From positions 1,116,001-1,180,000 of the forward strand of contig NZ_VKKU01000001.1 in the NCBI RefSeq assembly GCF_007280415.1: a stretch of DNA of 64,000 nt. The letters run 5' to 3'. Source of the stretch: Sphingorhabdus contaminans. Lineage in GTDB: Bacteria > Pseudomonadota > Alphaproteobacteria > Sphingomonadales > Sphingomonadaceae. A program made the translations under genes and the position numbers. Positions 46,760-55,416 of this stretch are shown in pieces. Below the pieces are notes generated by a model. The model worked only from the letters and a program-made list of their open reading frames with translations, made no database searches and was not told the origin of the DNA. Each line of letters opens with the position of its first letter. The first letter of the stretch is position 1.

Positions 46760-47151
46760 TTTCTGCGATCCTTCCAGTAGGAGAAAACCTGCCGCTGAAG
46801 TTTTGCTATGTAAACCTGAGCATCCGGACCGGTCCACTGACCCTGATAATCTTCACGGCCGACCCACCAGCCTTGCCCCGGCAACCCATCACCTTCACGA
46901 ACCACGAGAACCGCAAGAGCGGGAGCGCCTTCTTCTGCATTCAACTTATCAATCCGGTCCAATGTCTTGCAAACGGCGCGCATTTTTGGACGTGTGAAGC
47001 GAAATCCGAGGTTGAGGAGCAGTTCGGAATAACTGATTGCGCGTCCTTCCTTCGCGCAATTTTCCAAGAGCGCTTTTATCCGGGCCACATCGTGCAGCGC
47101 CGAAATATCAGCGGACGGATCGCTCAGAAAATCTTCAAGGATCGGGTCCAA
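46756..47151 (-). CDS. Hypothetical 131-residue protein
   Basis: 131 residues, TTG start with GGAGGAAAG just upstream. The first 80 residues look helical (a winged-helix-like ARIKALLENCAKEGRAISYSELLLNLGFRFTRPKMRAVCKTLDRID stretch), and the rest contains GEGDGLPGQGWW-type turns. The family is not recognised. It overlaps the kinase gene by ATGA and follows the nitronate monooxygenase by eight bases, so it belongs to that operon. Confidence 0.75.
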   Translation of the reverse strand: MDPILEDFLSDPSADISALHDVARIKALLENCAKEGRAISYSELLLNLGFRFTRPKMRAVCKTLDRIDKLNAEEGAPALAVLVVREGDGLPGQGWWVGREDYQGQWTGPDAQVYIAKLQRQVFSYWKDRRK

Positions 47152-47159
47152 CTTTCCTC

Positions 47160-48101
47160 CTACAGATAGGTCTTGGCCATCTGCCCCATGATGGCGTGAA
47201 ACTCCGATACGACCTCGTCAATAATGGCCTTGGCCGGTTTCACCTCGTCAATGCGTCCGGCAACCTGACCCGACAAAGCAATCGCGGCTTCCATGTTACC
47301 GCCGAAATAGAGGTCCAGCACACCACGCATTTCACCCATGATATTGTCCGTGGGCTCAAGATCCAGTTTTGTCGTCCGTTCCGTTCGTAACGCTCTTAAT
47401 GCCGGACCGGGACCATGCCGGTTCAGGAACAGCGTGTCCGTTTCCTTCGCGGCAATTATTGCATCTTTCCAGTTCTGGTGGACCGGAGATTCCGCGGCGC
47501 TGACCATACGGGTTCCCATCTGAACACCTTCGGCACCAAGGGCGAAGGCGGCTGCCATCGTGCGTCCGCAGACCATTCCGCCGGCAGCGATGATCGGGAC
47601 GTCAACTTTGCTGCGGATCAACGGCAAAAGTACCATCAGGGCGACATCTTTGGGGTTTTTGAAACCACCACCTTCGCCGCCCTCAACCACCAGCCCGTCG
47701 ACCCCGGCTTCGATCGCCTTCAATGCACCGGCAAGCGTCGGAACGACGTGGAAAACTGTCAAACCTGCCGCCTTTAGCGGGCCGCAATATTTGTTGGGAT
47801 CTCCGGCAGAGGTCGTGACAAATTTCACGCCCTGATCGACGACGAAGTCCACTATTCCAGGATCGCGAACAAAGGCCTGGGCGATGTTCACGCCGAATGG
47901 TTTGTCGGTCAGCTCGCGCATTTTGACGATTTCCGCGCGGACCTCTTCCAGTTGGCCGGATGAGGTTTCGATAATTCCCAGACCACCGGCATTGGAGACT
48001 GCCGACGCCAGTTGGGCACGGGCGATCCATCCCATAGGAGCCTGAATAATCGGATATTCGACGCCCAGTAATTCTGTGATGCGGTTGCTGATCTTGGTCA
48101 T
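47160..48101 (-). CDS. Nitronate monooxygenase (2-nitropropane dioxygenase-like)
   Basis: 313 residues, an FMN barrel enzyme of the NMO/NPD family. QAPMGWIARAQLASAVSNAGGLG is the N-terminal flavin site; GGEGGGF and AAGGMVCGRTMAAAFALGAEGVQMGTR complete the FMN phosphate site. It oxidises alkyl nitronates or may be a reductase with a related substrate. AGGAG precedes the start. It leads an operon with the 131-residue gene and the kinase, and a dyad lies 56 bases upstream. Confidence 0.88.
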   Translation of the reverse strand: MTKISNRITELLGVEYPIIQAPMGWIARAQLASAVSNAGGLGIIETSSGQLEEVRAEIVKMRELTDKPFGVNIAQAFVRDPGIVDFVVDQGVKFVTTSAGDPNKYCGPLKAAGLTVFHVVPTLAGALKAIEAGVDGLVVEGGEGGGFKNPKDVALMVLLPLIRSKVDVPIIAAGGMVCGRTMAAAFALGAEGVQMGTRMVSAAESPVHQNWKDAIIAAKETDTLFLNRHGPGPALRALRTERTTKLDLEPTDNIMGEMRGVLDLYFGGNMEAAIALSGQVAGRIDEVKPAKAIIDEVVSEFHAIMGQMAKTYL

Positions 48102-48156
48102 GCGGCTCTCCTCTTTGAAGAGGCATAAGGCCCGCGTTCCGATTGGCAAGTACGTG

Positions 48157-48174
48157 TTTAATCAAGCGACTAAA
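48157..48174. promoter_or_regulatory. TetR-type operator before nitronate monooxygenase
   Basis: TTTAATCAAGCGACTAAA, located between the nitronate monooxygenase start and the tRNA. It is very similar to 53033 (CTTAATCATGCGGTTAAG) and 5565 (ATTAATCAACCGATTAAT). Confidence 0.6.
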
Positions 48175-48208
48175 TTTATGCCTATCAATGTGAAAAAGAT
48201 TGGAAAAA

Positions 48209-48283
48209 TGGTGGGCGATACAAGGTTCGAACTTGTGGCCCCACCCGTGTGAAGGGTGTGCTCTACCACTGAGCTAATCGCCC
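48209..48283 (-). tRNA. tRNA-Val (anticodon CAC)
   Basis: On the minus strand the acceptor GGGCGAT pairs with ATCGCCC, the D-arm is AGCTCAGTGGTAGAGC, the anticodon stem CACCC/GGGTG holds the loop TTCACAC, and the T-arm contains GTTCGAA. The CCA end is encoded. All arms pair without mismatch. Confidence 0.97.
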
Positions 48284-48336
48284 GGTCCTTCTGGACTGGT
48301 GGGTGCTTTGCCAGAGCGTTGGCGGGTTGACAAGGA

Positions 48337-48981
48337 TTAGGAGACGATTTTGAAATGAGGTTCTTTTGTTACCCTGGCCGACGCCTGGGCACCGAGCCCA
48401 TTGAAGATGGCGTCGATGATCCGGGACAGTTTTTCGACGCGTAACTTATTGACTCCAATATATATTATCGCCTCCGGATTGGTATAGCAGTGCACCATCT
48501 GGTTAATCAGCGACACAGCCTCGTCAATGGACAGGCCGGTGAAATAGCCCTGCTCCATCGCCTCGGCGACGATCAGCGCGAGATAATGGTCGCCAAGGTC
48601 GACATAGCCGCGCACGACTTCAAAATATTGCTGCCCGATTTCGAGATAGCTTTTGAGCAGTTCGGGCTCCGCCTCATATTTTTCGACCATCACAACGAAC
48701 CGGCGGGCGAAATATTCGTACATCTTGTCCCGCACCGGAAGGTCGGATTCGGTGACCTCGACCATGATGCGCACCTTTTCATCGAAAAAGCGCTCGGCCA
48801 CGGCCTCCAGCAGCGCCTCTTTGCTGTCGAAAAAGCGGTAGAGATTGGAAGGCGACATGCCCGCCGCAGCAGCCAGGTCCGACATGGAAATATCGACCGC
48901 GCCGCGCTTGCGGATCAGGTCATCGACGACTTCAAGCAACTCGGCTCTTCCAGCCTCAATATCGGTTTGGGGGCGGGCCAT
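48337..48981 (-). CDS. TetR-family transcriptional regulator
   Basis: 214 residues. The N-terminal HTH (about 25-55) contains ISMSDLAAAAGMSPSNLYRFFDSKEALLEAV, and the ligand-binding half is all helical. The start is 48981 (MARPQTDIEAG). It is placed among CoA-thioester catabolic genes, three of whose promoters carry near-identical dyads, so it is the best local candidate for the repressor. No such dyad is seen before its own start. The ligand is unknown, with an acyl-CoA likely by context. Confidence 0.92.
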   Translation of the reverse strand: MARPQTDIEAGRAELLEVVDDLIRKRGAVDISMSDLAAAAGMSPSNLYRFFDSKEALLEAVAERFFDEKVRIMVEVTESDLPVRDKMYEYFARRFVVMVEKYEAEPELLKSYLEIGQQYFEVVRGYVDLGDHYLALIVAEAMEQGYFTGLSIDEAVSLINQMVHCYTNPEAIIYIGVNKLRVEKLSRIIDAIFNGLGAQASARVTKEPHFKIVS

Positions 48982-49036
48982 GGGGGGATCCTGTATTAGC
49001 GGTGCATAACAGTTTTGTGATATATGTCGGGAATCT

Positions 49037-50152
49037 TCAATCTTCAATGCTGTCGAAGGCAAAACGTTGTTGCGCAGAGTCGGATTCCGCACCACCCCCG
49101 TCGTCGACCAGACTGCCCAGCGTCAGCCCCAACAAACGGATCCCCATTTCCGCCGGTAATATCTGGTCCAGCAGGGCATGGCCGACCCTCGCAAACTCGG
49201 CGCGGTCGGCCAATATATGCGGGACGGTGCGCGAACGGGTGATGGTACGGAAATCGGAATAGCGCGCCTTCAGGACAAGGGTCTTGCCCTTCGCCTGATA
49301 GCGTTCGATCCGGTCCCACACGATGTCGATAATTTCGTCGAGCGCCTCGCGCAGTTCATCCTCGCTGCGCTTGTCGTCAAAATAGGTGAGCTCTCCGCCC
49401 AGGGATTTGCGTACGCTGTTGGCGTTGACCGGCCGGTCATCAATCCCCCGCGCCGCCTTGTATAGATAGCTGCCCCAACTGCCGAAATGATGCGCCAGCC
49501 ATGCCTCGTCCTTTTGCGCGAGGTCGGCGCCTGTATGCACGCCCAGTTTCGCCATCTTTTCCGCTGTGCGCGGACCCACACCATGAAAGCGCCGCACCGG
49601 CAGGCCAGCGACAAATCCGGGTCCCTGTTCCGGCAATATGACGCAAAGCCCGTCGGGCTTGTTCTGGTCACTTGCCAGCTTGGCGATAAATTTGTTGTAG
49701 CTGACCCCTGCACTCGCCGTCAGGCCGGTTTCGGCACGGATCGCGGCACGGATGGCCTTGGCAATCTTGACGGCCGAGCCAATGCCCTGCTTGTCATGGG
49801 TGACATCCAGATAGGCCTCGTCCAGCGACAAGGGCTGGATCATGTCGGTATGCCGGGCAAAGATATCCCGGATTTGCCGCGACACCGCCCGATAGGCTTC
49901 AAAACGGGGTTTTACGAAAATCAGGTCCGGGCACTGCCGCTGCGCCGTGATGGAGGGCATGGCCGACCGCACGCCAAAGGCCCGCGCCTCATAACTCGCA
50001 GCCGCGACCACGCCCCGCTTTGAAGACCCGCCCACCGCAACAGGCTTGCCCCGCAATTCCGGATTATCCCGCTGCTCCACGCTCGCGAAAAAGGCATCCA
50101 TGTCGACATGGATGATCTTGCGGACAGGCGGCGGGACGTCGGGATCGGACAC
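49037..50152 (-). CDS. dinB: DNA polymerase IV (Y family)
   Basis: 371 residues, translesion polymerase. HVDMDAFFASVEQRDNPELRGKP carries the first catalytic Asp, and LSLDEAYLDVT carries the second Asp/Glu pair. The thumb, little finger and HhH region (GVGPRTAEKMAKLGVHTGADL) are complete. It appears to start with GTG at 50152 (MSDPDVPPPVRK). A possible C-terminal beta-clamp motif could be present but is not obvious. Confidence 0.95.
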   Translation of the reverse strand: MSDPDVPPPVRKIIHVDMDAFFASVEQRDNPELRGKPVAVGGSSKRGVVAAASYEARAFGVRSAMPSITAQRQCPDLIFVKPRFEAYRAVSRQIRDIFARHTDMIQPLSLDEAYLDVTHDKQGIGSAVKIAKAIRAAIRAETGLTASAGVSYNKFIAKLASDQNKPDGLCVILPEQGPGFVAGLPVRRFHGVGPRTAEKMAKLGVHTGADLAQKDEAWLAHHFGSWGSYLYKAARGIDDRPVNANSVRKSLGGELTYFDDKRSEDELREALDEIIDIVWDRIERYQAKGKTLVLKARYSDFRTITRSRTVPHILADRAEFARVGHALLDQILPAEMGIRLLGLTLGSLVDDGGGAESDSAQQRFAFDSIED

Positions 50153-50231
50153 CCTTTTGGATTATGGGGAAGTTTTGGGGATTGCTATCGGAATTCTTAG
50201 GTGGGTGATTTTTCGCTGGAAGGAAGACCCC

Positions 50232-51914
50232 CTAACCCCCAATCTCCGCCCGCAAAGCCTTCCGGTCGAGCTTCCCGATCATCGTCTTCGGCAAAGCCTC
50301 CCGCACCACAACGGACTGCACCCGTTCGTGCTTGCCCAATTGCGGGTTCAGCCATTTGGTCAGGGTTTCGCCGTCTTCCGTAGCACCATCCTGCAGGGTC
50401 ACATAGGCGCGCGGCATTTCGCCGTGATAGGGGTCGGGAACGCCAATCACCAGCGCCTCTTTGACCGAGGGGTGCTTGTACAGCACATCTTCGACCTGGC
50501 TCGGAAAAACCTTGAATCCGCCGACCGCGATCATGTCTTTGAGACGGTCGACGATATGGATGAAGCCATCCTCGTCAATCGTCGCCACATCGCCGGTGCG
50601 CAGATATTTTCCGACAAATACTTCGGCATCGGCATCCGGCCGGTTCCAATAGCCGCACATGACCTGTGGCCCTGCAAAGACCAGTTCGCCCGGTTCGCCT
50701 TCGGGGGCGGCTTTGGTGGGGTCTTCCTTGTCGAGCAGTTTCACATCGGTGCCGGGAATCGGCTGCCCGATGCTGCCCAGTTTGTTGAGGCCCTCATAGG
50801 GATTGCACGACACGACGCCGGAGCTTTCAGTAAGGCCATAGCCCTCAATCACCACCGCACCGCTGCGTTCTTCAAACCGGGCTTTCAGCTCGGCCGCCAA
50901 TGGTGCGCCACCGGAAATACACGCCCGCAGGCTGGTGAAATCGGTTTTGGAGATATCCGGGCAATCCAGCAGTGCCTGATACATGGTCGGCACACCGGGC
51001 AAGGATGTGACCTGCGTCCGGTTTACCGCAGCCAGCGCCGCCTTCGCCTCGAACCGTGGCAACATGACAATTTCGCCGCCATTGAAAATGGTCCGGTTCA
51101 AAACCGTCGCATTTGCAAAGACATGGAAGAAAGGCAGCACACCCAAAATCCGGTCCTCGGCCGGATTGTCGGGCTCGTTGATACGGCTGTGCGGGTCCAG
51201 CATGTTGATCTGCCGCGCATTGGCGGTGATATTCTGGTGGCTTAGCATGGCGCCCTTGGGCACGCCGGTTGTCCCGCCTGTATATTGCAGCTGGGCAATG
51301 TCTTTTTCAGGGTTGCAGGGCTGCGCCACATAATCGCCGGCATTGGCCGTCAATTCGGCGTAGGAGGTGATGCGGCTGTCTGCCGGTATGGGGGCGATAT
51401 CCTTGCGCTTGAACAGTCGGTAGGCCCAGCTTTTAGCACGGGGCAACGCCTCGGCCACGCTGCCGACGACCAGTTCCTTCAGGTTCGATTTATCGAGCAC
51501 CTTGATCGCGGTCGGCAAGAGCGCCGCTGCCGAAACGGTGAACAGGATCGACGTCCCGCTGTCGGCCACCTGGTGCGCCAGTTCATCGACCGAATAGAGC
51601 GGCGAAAAATTGACCACCGTCGCACCGGCCGCCAGCGCGCCATAATAAGCGGCGATATAATGGGGTACATTGGGCAGGAACAGACCGATATGGTCGCCCT
51701 TCCCTATCCCCTTATTCTGCAATCCTTTTGCCACGCGCCGGACGCTTGTCGCCATTTCGGCATAGCTATATTTGCGGCCCATAAAGTCCGCCAGTGCCGC
51801 CTTGCCCATCCGCTCGGCAGATTGGAAAAACATGTCGTGCAGGGCCAGCGGCGCAAAATGCTGGTCCCATTTGGCGGGGTGGAGATAGTGGCTTTGCCAG
51901 ATGCTGGTGGTCAT
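50232..51914 (-). CDS. Long-chain fatty acyl-CoA ligase (FadD-like)
   Basis: 560 residues, ANL superfamily. The P-loop YTGGTTGVPKGAM, the adenylate motif GYGLTESSGV, the hinge GFIHIVDRLKDMI and the C-terminal catalytic Lys in PKTMIGKLDRK are present. It activates fatty acids or related carboxylates to CoA thioesters. It is seven bases downstream of the metallo-hydrolase gene, so the two share a promoter with the dyad at 53033. Confidence 0.93.
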   Translation of the reverse strand: MTTSIWQSHYLHPAKWDQHFAPLALHDMFFQSAERMGKAALADFMGRKYSYAEMATSVRRVAKGLQNKGIGKGDHIGLFLPNVPHYIAAYYGALAAGATVVNFSPLYSVDELAHQVADSGTSILFTVSAAALLPTAIKVLDKSNLKELVVGSVAEALPRAKSWAYRLFKRKDIAPIPADSRITSYAELTANAGDYVAQPCNPEKDIAQLQYTGGTTGVPKGAMLSHQNITANARQINMLDPHSRINEPDNPAEDRILGVLPFFHVFANATVLNRTIFNGGEIVMLPRFEAKAALAAVNRTQVTSLPGVPTMYQALLDCPDISKTDFTSLRACISGGAPLAAELKARFEERSGAVVIEGYGLTESSGVVSCNPYEGLNKLGSIGQPIPGTDVKLLDKEDPTKAAPEGEPGELVFAGPQVMCGYWNRPDADAEVFVGKYLRTGDVATIDEDGFIHIVDRLKDMIAVGGFKVFPSQVEDVLYKHPSVKEALVIGVPDPYHGEMPRAYVTLQDGATEDGETLTKWLNPQLGKHERVQSVVVREALPKTMIGKLDRKALRAEIGG

Positions 51915-51921
51915 GGGTTAC

Positions 51922-53019
51922 TTATGCCGCGTGATACCAGCCAACGCCATCGCGGATTTCGCATTTTATGCGCCCCGTGAAATGTAGATGCCGCAAATGC
52001 GCCTGCGCCTCGCCTGTGGCCAGACCGTAGACACTGTCGTCAATTTCGCGGTCAAACAGCAGGCCAAAGGTATCAACCGCCCGCATTTCCCTGTCCCGCA
52101 ATGCGATCTCCAGCTTTTCCAGCCGTTCATGATGTCCCGACGCCAGCTTGTCGAGGCGGACATGGACGCCGGTGAAGGGCTCCCCATGCGCCGGCAGCAC
52201 CAGCATATCGGCAGGCAGGGCGGCGCGGAATTTGGCAATGGATGCCAGCCATTCGCCCAGCGGGTCGGCCTGTGGTTCGCTGTCCATGACCGAAACGTTC
52301 GATGTAATGCGCGGCAGAATCTGGTCGCCGGCGATAATCATGCCGTTGTGGAAATCGACGAGGCTCGCATGTTCGGGCGTATGCCCGCCGCCGGTGATGA
52401 CGGTCCAGTCGCGCTGGCCAATGCGGACAACCTGCCCGTCATCCAGCCGGACATGCCCGGTCGGCAGGCGGGACACCGCGCGGGCAAATTTACCCCAACC
52501 GCCTTTACGCACCTGCTCGATCCGTTCCTCGTCATAGCCGGCAAAACGGCGGCTGTTCAGCACCTCTTCGGGCGGTTCATCCAGCTCTTCATTGGTCAGC
52601 ATCCGGACCATCAGCCATTCCGTCCGGTTCATCCAGATCGGCACCTTGAACTTGTTGGCCAGCCATCCGGCGCAGCCCGCATGATCGGGATGGAAATGCG
52701 TCACAAAAATGCGGGTCATGCGCCGGTCCGACAGCACGCCCGCAAACATCGCTTTCCAATGCTCGATCGTCCCCGGCATGAACAGCCCGGTATCGGCAAT
52801 CGCATAGCCGTCACCGTCATCCAATATCCATAAATTGATATGCGCCAGATTGCCGGGCACCGGCATCCGCGTCCAACCCAGATCGGGCGCCAGCGGATAA
52901 ATCTCGCCATATTGCGGGGCATGGTCGCCCAGGGGATAGGTCAATCCCTTGAGTTCCTTTGCTTCAAAGCCATGATCGGCCAGGGAAGCGTCATAAGCGG
53001 GGGGTGTTTTGGGTGCCAT
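51922..53019 (-). CDS. MBL-fold metallo-hydrolase
   Basis: 365 residues with the zinc motif HFHPDHAGC (HxHxDH), a downstream His in GGGHTPEHASL, an Asp in AGDQILPRI and a late His in LPAHGEPF, all in a beta-lactamase-like fold. The added C-terminal helical domain (REIDDSVYGLATGEAQAHLRHL) resembles hydroxyacyl-glutathione and thioester hydrolases. It may hydrolyse a CoA thioester. It is the first gene of an operon with the acyl-CoA ligase. Confidence 0.88.
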   Translation of the reverse strand: MAPKTPPAYDASLADHGFEAKELKGLTYPLGDHAPQYGEIYPLAPDLGWTRMPVPGNLAHINLWILDDGDGYAIADTGLFMPGTIEHWKAMFAGVLSDRRMTRIFVTHFHPDHAGCAGWLANKFKVPIWMNRTEWLMVRMLTNEELDEPPEEVLNSRRFAGYDEERIEQVRKGGWGKFARAVSRLPTGHVRLDDGQVVRIGQRDWTVITGGGHTPEHASLVDFHNGMIIAGDQILPRITSNVSVMDSEPQADPLGEWLASIAKFRAALPADMLVLPAHGEPFTGVHVRLDKLASGHHERLEKLEIALRDREMRAVDTFGLLFDREIDDSVYGLATGEAQAHLRHLHFTGRIKCEIRDGVGWYHAA

Positions 53020-53032
53020 GGCACTGCCGTGC

Positions 53033-53050
53033 CTTAATCATGCGGTTAAG
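53033..53050. promoter_or_regulatory. TetR-type operator before the MBL/ligase operon
   Basis: CTTAATCATGCGGTTAAG, part of a 22-bp palindrome with GCCTTAA/TTAAGGC arms (53031-53052). It is 14 bases upstream of the MBL start, a position for blocking initiation. Confidence 0.6.
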
Positions 53051-53109
53051 GCAATGCTGACGTTAGGGAAGGTTGCCGGATCTAAGATAAATGCGCCGCA
53101 ATCAAGCAT

Positions 53110-53140
53110 CCGTCACCCTGTACTTGTTTCAGGGTGACGG
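53110..53140. repeat. Inverted repeat CCGTCACCCTG, 11-bp arms
   Basis: Perfect arms CCGTCACCCTG and CAGGGTGACGG around a nine-base loop. It looks like a dispersed palindromic repeat of the kind common between genes in sphingomonads. It could also end transcription from trcR. Confidence 0.6.
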
Positions 53141-53190
53141 GAGCGGGATTATAAATTTTTGGTACTGAGTCCGAGATGGCTACTCCATAT

Positions 53191-53212
53191 CCTCTCCCCT
53201 GCACGGGAGGGG
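53191..53212. repeat. Short palindromic repeat CTCCCC/GGGAGG
   Basis: CCTCTCCCCTGCACGGGAGGGG forms a stem of about six pairs. It resembles the CTCCCC/GGGGAG hairpin of the 36.6 and 37.1 kb repeats and may be a solitary half unit. Confidence 0.45.
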
Positions 53213-53254
53213 TTACGGAGCCTTATCCGCCGAGCCTTGCGGCCCTAAGAACGC

Positions 53255-53956
53255 TTACTCGCCCGCTTTTTTGAACAGCGTGTCGGCTGTCAGTTCCGGC
53301 TTTGCTGCGGTGTCGTCTTCACCGTTCAGCGCGGCTTCCGCCTTGCGGGCGGCTTCGGTGCGTTCGGCGCGCAGTTCTTCGATCAGGGCTTCGCGGTCGG
53401 TGCCAAGACGGGCATCGTCGGCGGCGCTGTTATCGATGCCGGCCTTCTTGGCTGCACGGCTGACAATGGCGTCCAGTTCGCGCTGCGATGTCAGGCCAAG
53501 GGTTACCGGATCCTTTGGCTGGATTTCGGCGATGTTCCAGTGGCTGCGTTCCCGGATGGCGGTAATCGTGTTGCGTGTCGTACCGATCAGCTTGCAGATC
53601 GCACCATCCGAAATTTCGGGGTGGTTGCGCAAGAGCCAGGCGATGCCATCGGGCTTGTCCTGACGCTTCGAAACCGGCGTGTAGCGTGGCCCCTTGGTGC
53701 GACGCACCTGCTCGGGACCTTTGCTCATCTTCAGGACATAATCTTCGTCAGCCTGGCCTTTTTCGATTTCTTCCATCGACAGTTCGCCGGCATGGACAGG
53801 ATCGCGTCCGGTATATTTCGAACCGGTCATATCATCGGCCATTGCCTGCACTTCGAGGATGTGAATTCCGCAGAATTCCGCAATCTGCGAGAAGCTCAGG
53901 CCGGTGTTGTCAACAAGCCATGCGGCTGTTGCATGAGGCATCAAAGGGGTGGCCAT
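53255..53956 (-). CDS. trcR: Cell-cycle transcriptional regulator TrcR (DUF1013)
   Basis: 233 residues matching DUF1013, an alphaproteobacterial family in which TrcR of Caulobacter associates with RNA polymerase. The start MATPLMPHATAAWLVDNTGLSFSQIAEFCGIH and the central LIGTTRNTITAIRERSHWN (an HTH-like segment) are characteristic. The C-terminal tail is rich in Ala and Glu. It is monocistronic and followed by two palindromic repeats. Confidence 0.9.
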   Translation of the reverse strand: MATPLMPHATAAWLVDNTGLSFSQIAEFCGIHILEVQAMADDMTGSKYTGRDPVHAGELSMEEIEKGQADEDYVLKMSKGPEQVRRTKGPRYTPVSKRQDKPDGIAWLLRNHPEISDGAICKLIGTTRNTITAIRERSHWNIAEIQPKDPVTLGLTSQRELDAIVSRAAKKAGIDNSAADDARLGTDREALIEELRAERTEAARKAEAALNGEDDTAAKPELTADTLFKKAGE

Positions 53957-54086
53957 CTACTCTACTCCAATAATAAGGGCCGCCCCTTACCGGAGCGGCC
54001 TGAATGTGTTGGGACGCGGTTTAGGCCAAATTGACGGCGGCGTCTAGTCGCTGTTTTGCGGCCTGCCGCTTCCGTTCCGCCAACAG

Positions 54087-54368
54087 TCAGCGCTGGACGG
54101 GAAACACACGCAGCCGTGGCTTGCCGACATCAAGGCCCGAAAGGCCGGTCACCGAATAGGCAATGGAGATATCGTTGCAGGGATTGTCGTTGGGCCATTT
54201 GCACCGCCGCGCGCTCAGTTTTTCGCCTTCGCCGCCGCTCCATTCCTGATCCTTGGTGGCCGGACCGTTGAATATTTCTTCCATGTCCTCCCACCGCTGC
54301 GCGCCGCGTCCCTTGCGCACTTCGACATGGCTGTTGTTCTCCGAAATTCTCAGCAAAGGATAACTCAT
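54087..54368 (-). CDS. Hypothetical 93-residue protein
   Basis: 93 residues, with a short basic-to-acidic stretch, a pair of cysteines (C57 and C64, approximate) and a beta-rich C-terminal half. I do not recognise a family. It is transcribed divergently from the alpha/beta hydrolase at 54447, with 78 bases between them for promoters. Frame length and isolation make it likely but not certain. Confidence 0.6.
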   Translation of the reverse strand: MSYPLLRISENNSHVEVRKGRGAQRWEDMEEIFNGPATKDQEWSGGEGEKLSARRCKWPNDNPCNDISIAYSVTGLSGLDVGKPRLRVFPVQR

Positions 54369-54446
54369 AGGATATCTCCCCCATCGCTTCGCTTGCTTTA
54401 CGCCCGTCTTTGCAGCATTTCAACGCCACGAGGGGAGAGACGGACG

Positions 54447-55406
54447 ATGAAAAGATTCCTGAAGTGGCTGGCGATTCTGATCGTGCTTGCGGTCGCGGCG
54501 CTCTTTATCTGGGGCTATGCACCGGACACCGATGCGGCCGAGATGAAGGCAAAATATGGTGGCGAAACATCGCGCTATGTCGAACTGGAGCCCGGATTGA
54601 CCGTCCATTACCGTGATCAGGGGAAAGCGGACGGCCGTGTGGTCGTGCTGATCCACGGGTCGAACGCCTCGCTGCACACATGGGAGCCCTGGGTAGCCAT
54701 TTTGGGCAAGGATTACCGGATCGTCTCGCTCGACCTGCCAGGACATGGCCTGACCGGAAGCCATCCGGGCGGCGTGTATGACTATCCTGTCTTTGTCGAT
54801 GTCGTCGACAAGCTGATGACGCGGCTCGATATTCCCAAGGCCGTAATCGGCGGAAACTCTATGGGTGGCGGCACAGCGTGGATGTTTGCCCTTGCCCATC
54901 CCGACAAGACCGAAGCGGTCCTGCTTGTCGATGCGGCAGGTGCACCGCAATGGCAGGCGCGCAAGGTGCCCATCGGTTTCCGGCTGGCGCGGATGCCGGT
55001 GGTCAAGGAACTGGCTCGCTTTATCGCCCCGCGCAGCATGTTTGAATCAAGCATCAAGACATCGATGAGCGTCCAGTCCAAAATCGACGACGCGCTTGTG
55101 GACCGTTATTGGGAACTGAACCGCTATCCCGGCAATCGGGAGGCGACCATGAAGCGATTCTCCCTGCCGCATAACAACCGGCAGGCGAGCAAGGAAAAGC
55201 TTGCCGCCATCAAGGTACCGACGCTGATTCTATGGGGCGAGGAAGACAATCTGATCCCCGTAAAATCGGCGAACTGGTTTGCCGAAGCCATTCCGGGGTC
55301 GAAGCTGATCGTCTATCCCGCGGTCGGCCATATTCCGATGGAGGAAATCCCGGAAAAGAGCGCTGCGGATGTGAAGCTGTGGCTCGACGCGCTGCCGACG
55401 CCTTAA
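54447..55406 (+). CDS. Membrane-anchored alpha/beta hydrolase
   Basis: 319 residues. An N-terminal hydrophobic helix (about 6-23) anchors or exports it. The nucleophile is S138 in GGNSMGGGTAW; HGSNAS holds the oxyanion hole, the acid is in LWGEEDNLIP, and the His is in AVGHIPMEEIP. It is an epoxide-hydrolase or esterase-like enzyme of unknown substrate. The start 54447 is chosen over the longer frame that overlaps the divergent gene. Confidence 0.88.
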   Translation: MKRFLKWLAILIVLAVAALFIWGYAPDTDAAEMKAKYGGETSRYVELEPGLTVHYRDQGKADGRVVVLIHGSNASLHTWEPWVAILGKDYRIVSLDLPGHGLTGSHPGGVYDYPVFVDVVDKLMTRLDIPKAVIGGNSMGGGTAWMFALAHPDKTEAVLLVDAAGAPQWQARKVPIGFRLARMPVVKELARFIAPRSMFESSIKTSMSVQSKIDDALVDRYWELNRYPGNREATMKRFSLPHNNRQASKEKLAAIKVPTLILWGEEDNLIPVKSANWFAEAIPGSKLIVYPAVGHIPMEEIPEKSAADVKLWLDALPTP

Positions 55407-55416
55407 GGGTCAGGAC

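Noticed and set aside
48209-48283. tRNA as integration site of a genomic island
   Set aside because: No integrase and no direct repeat of the tRNA 3' end were found near it.
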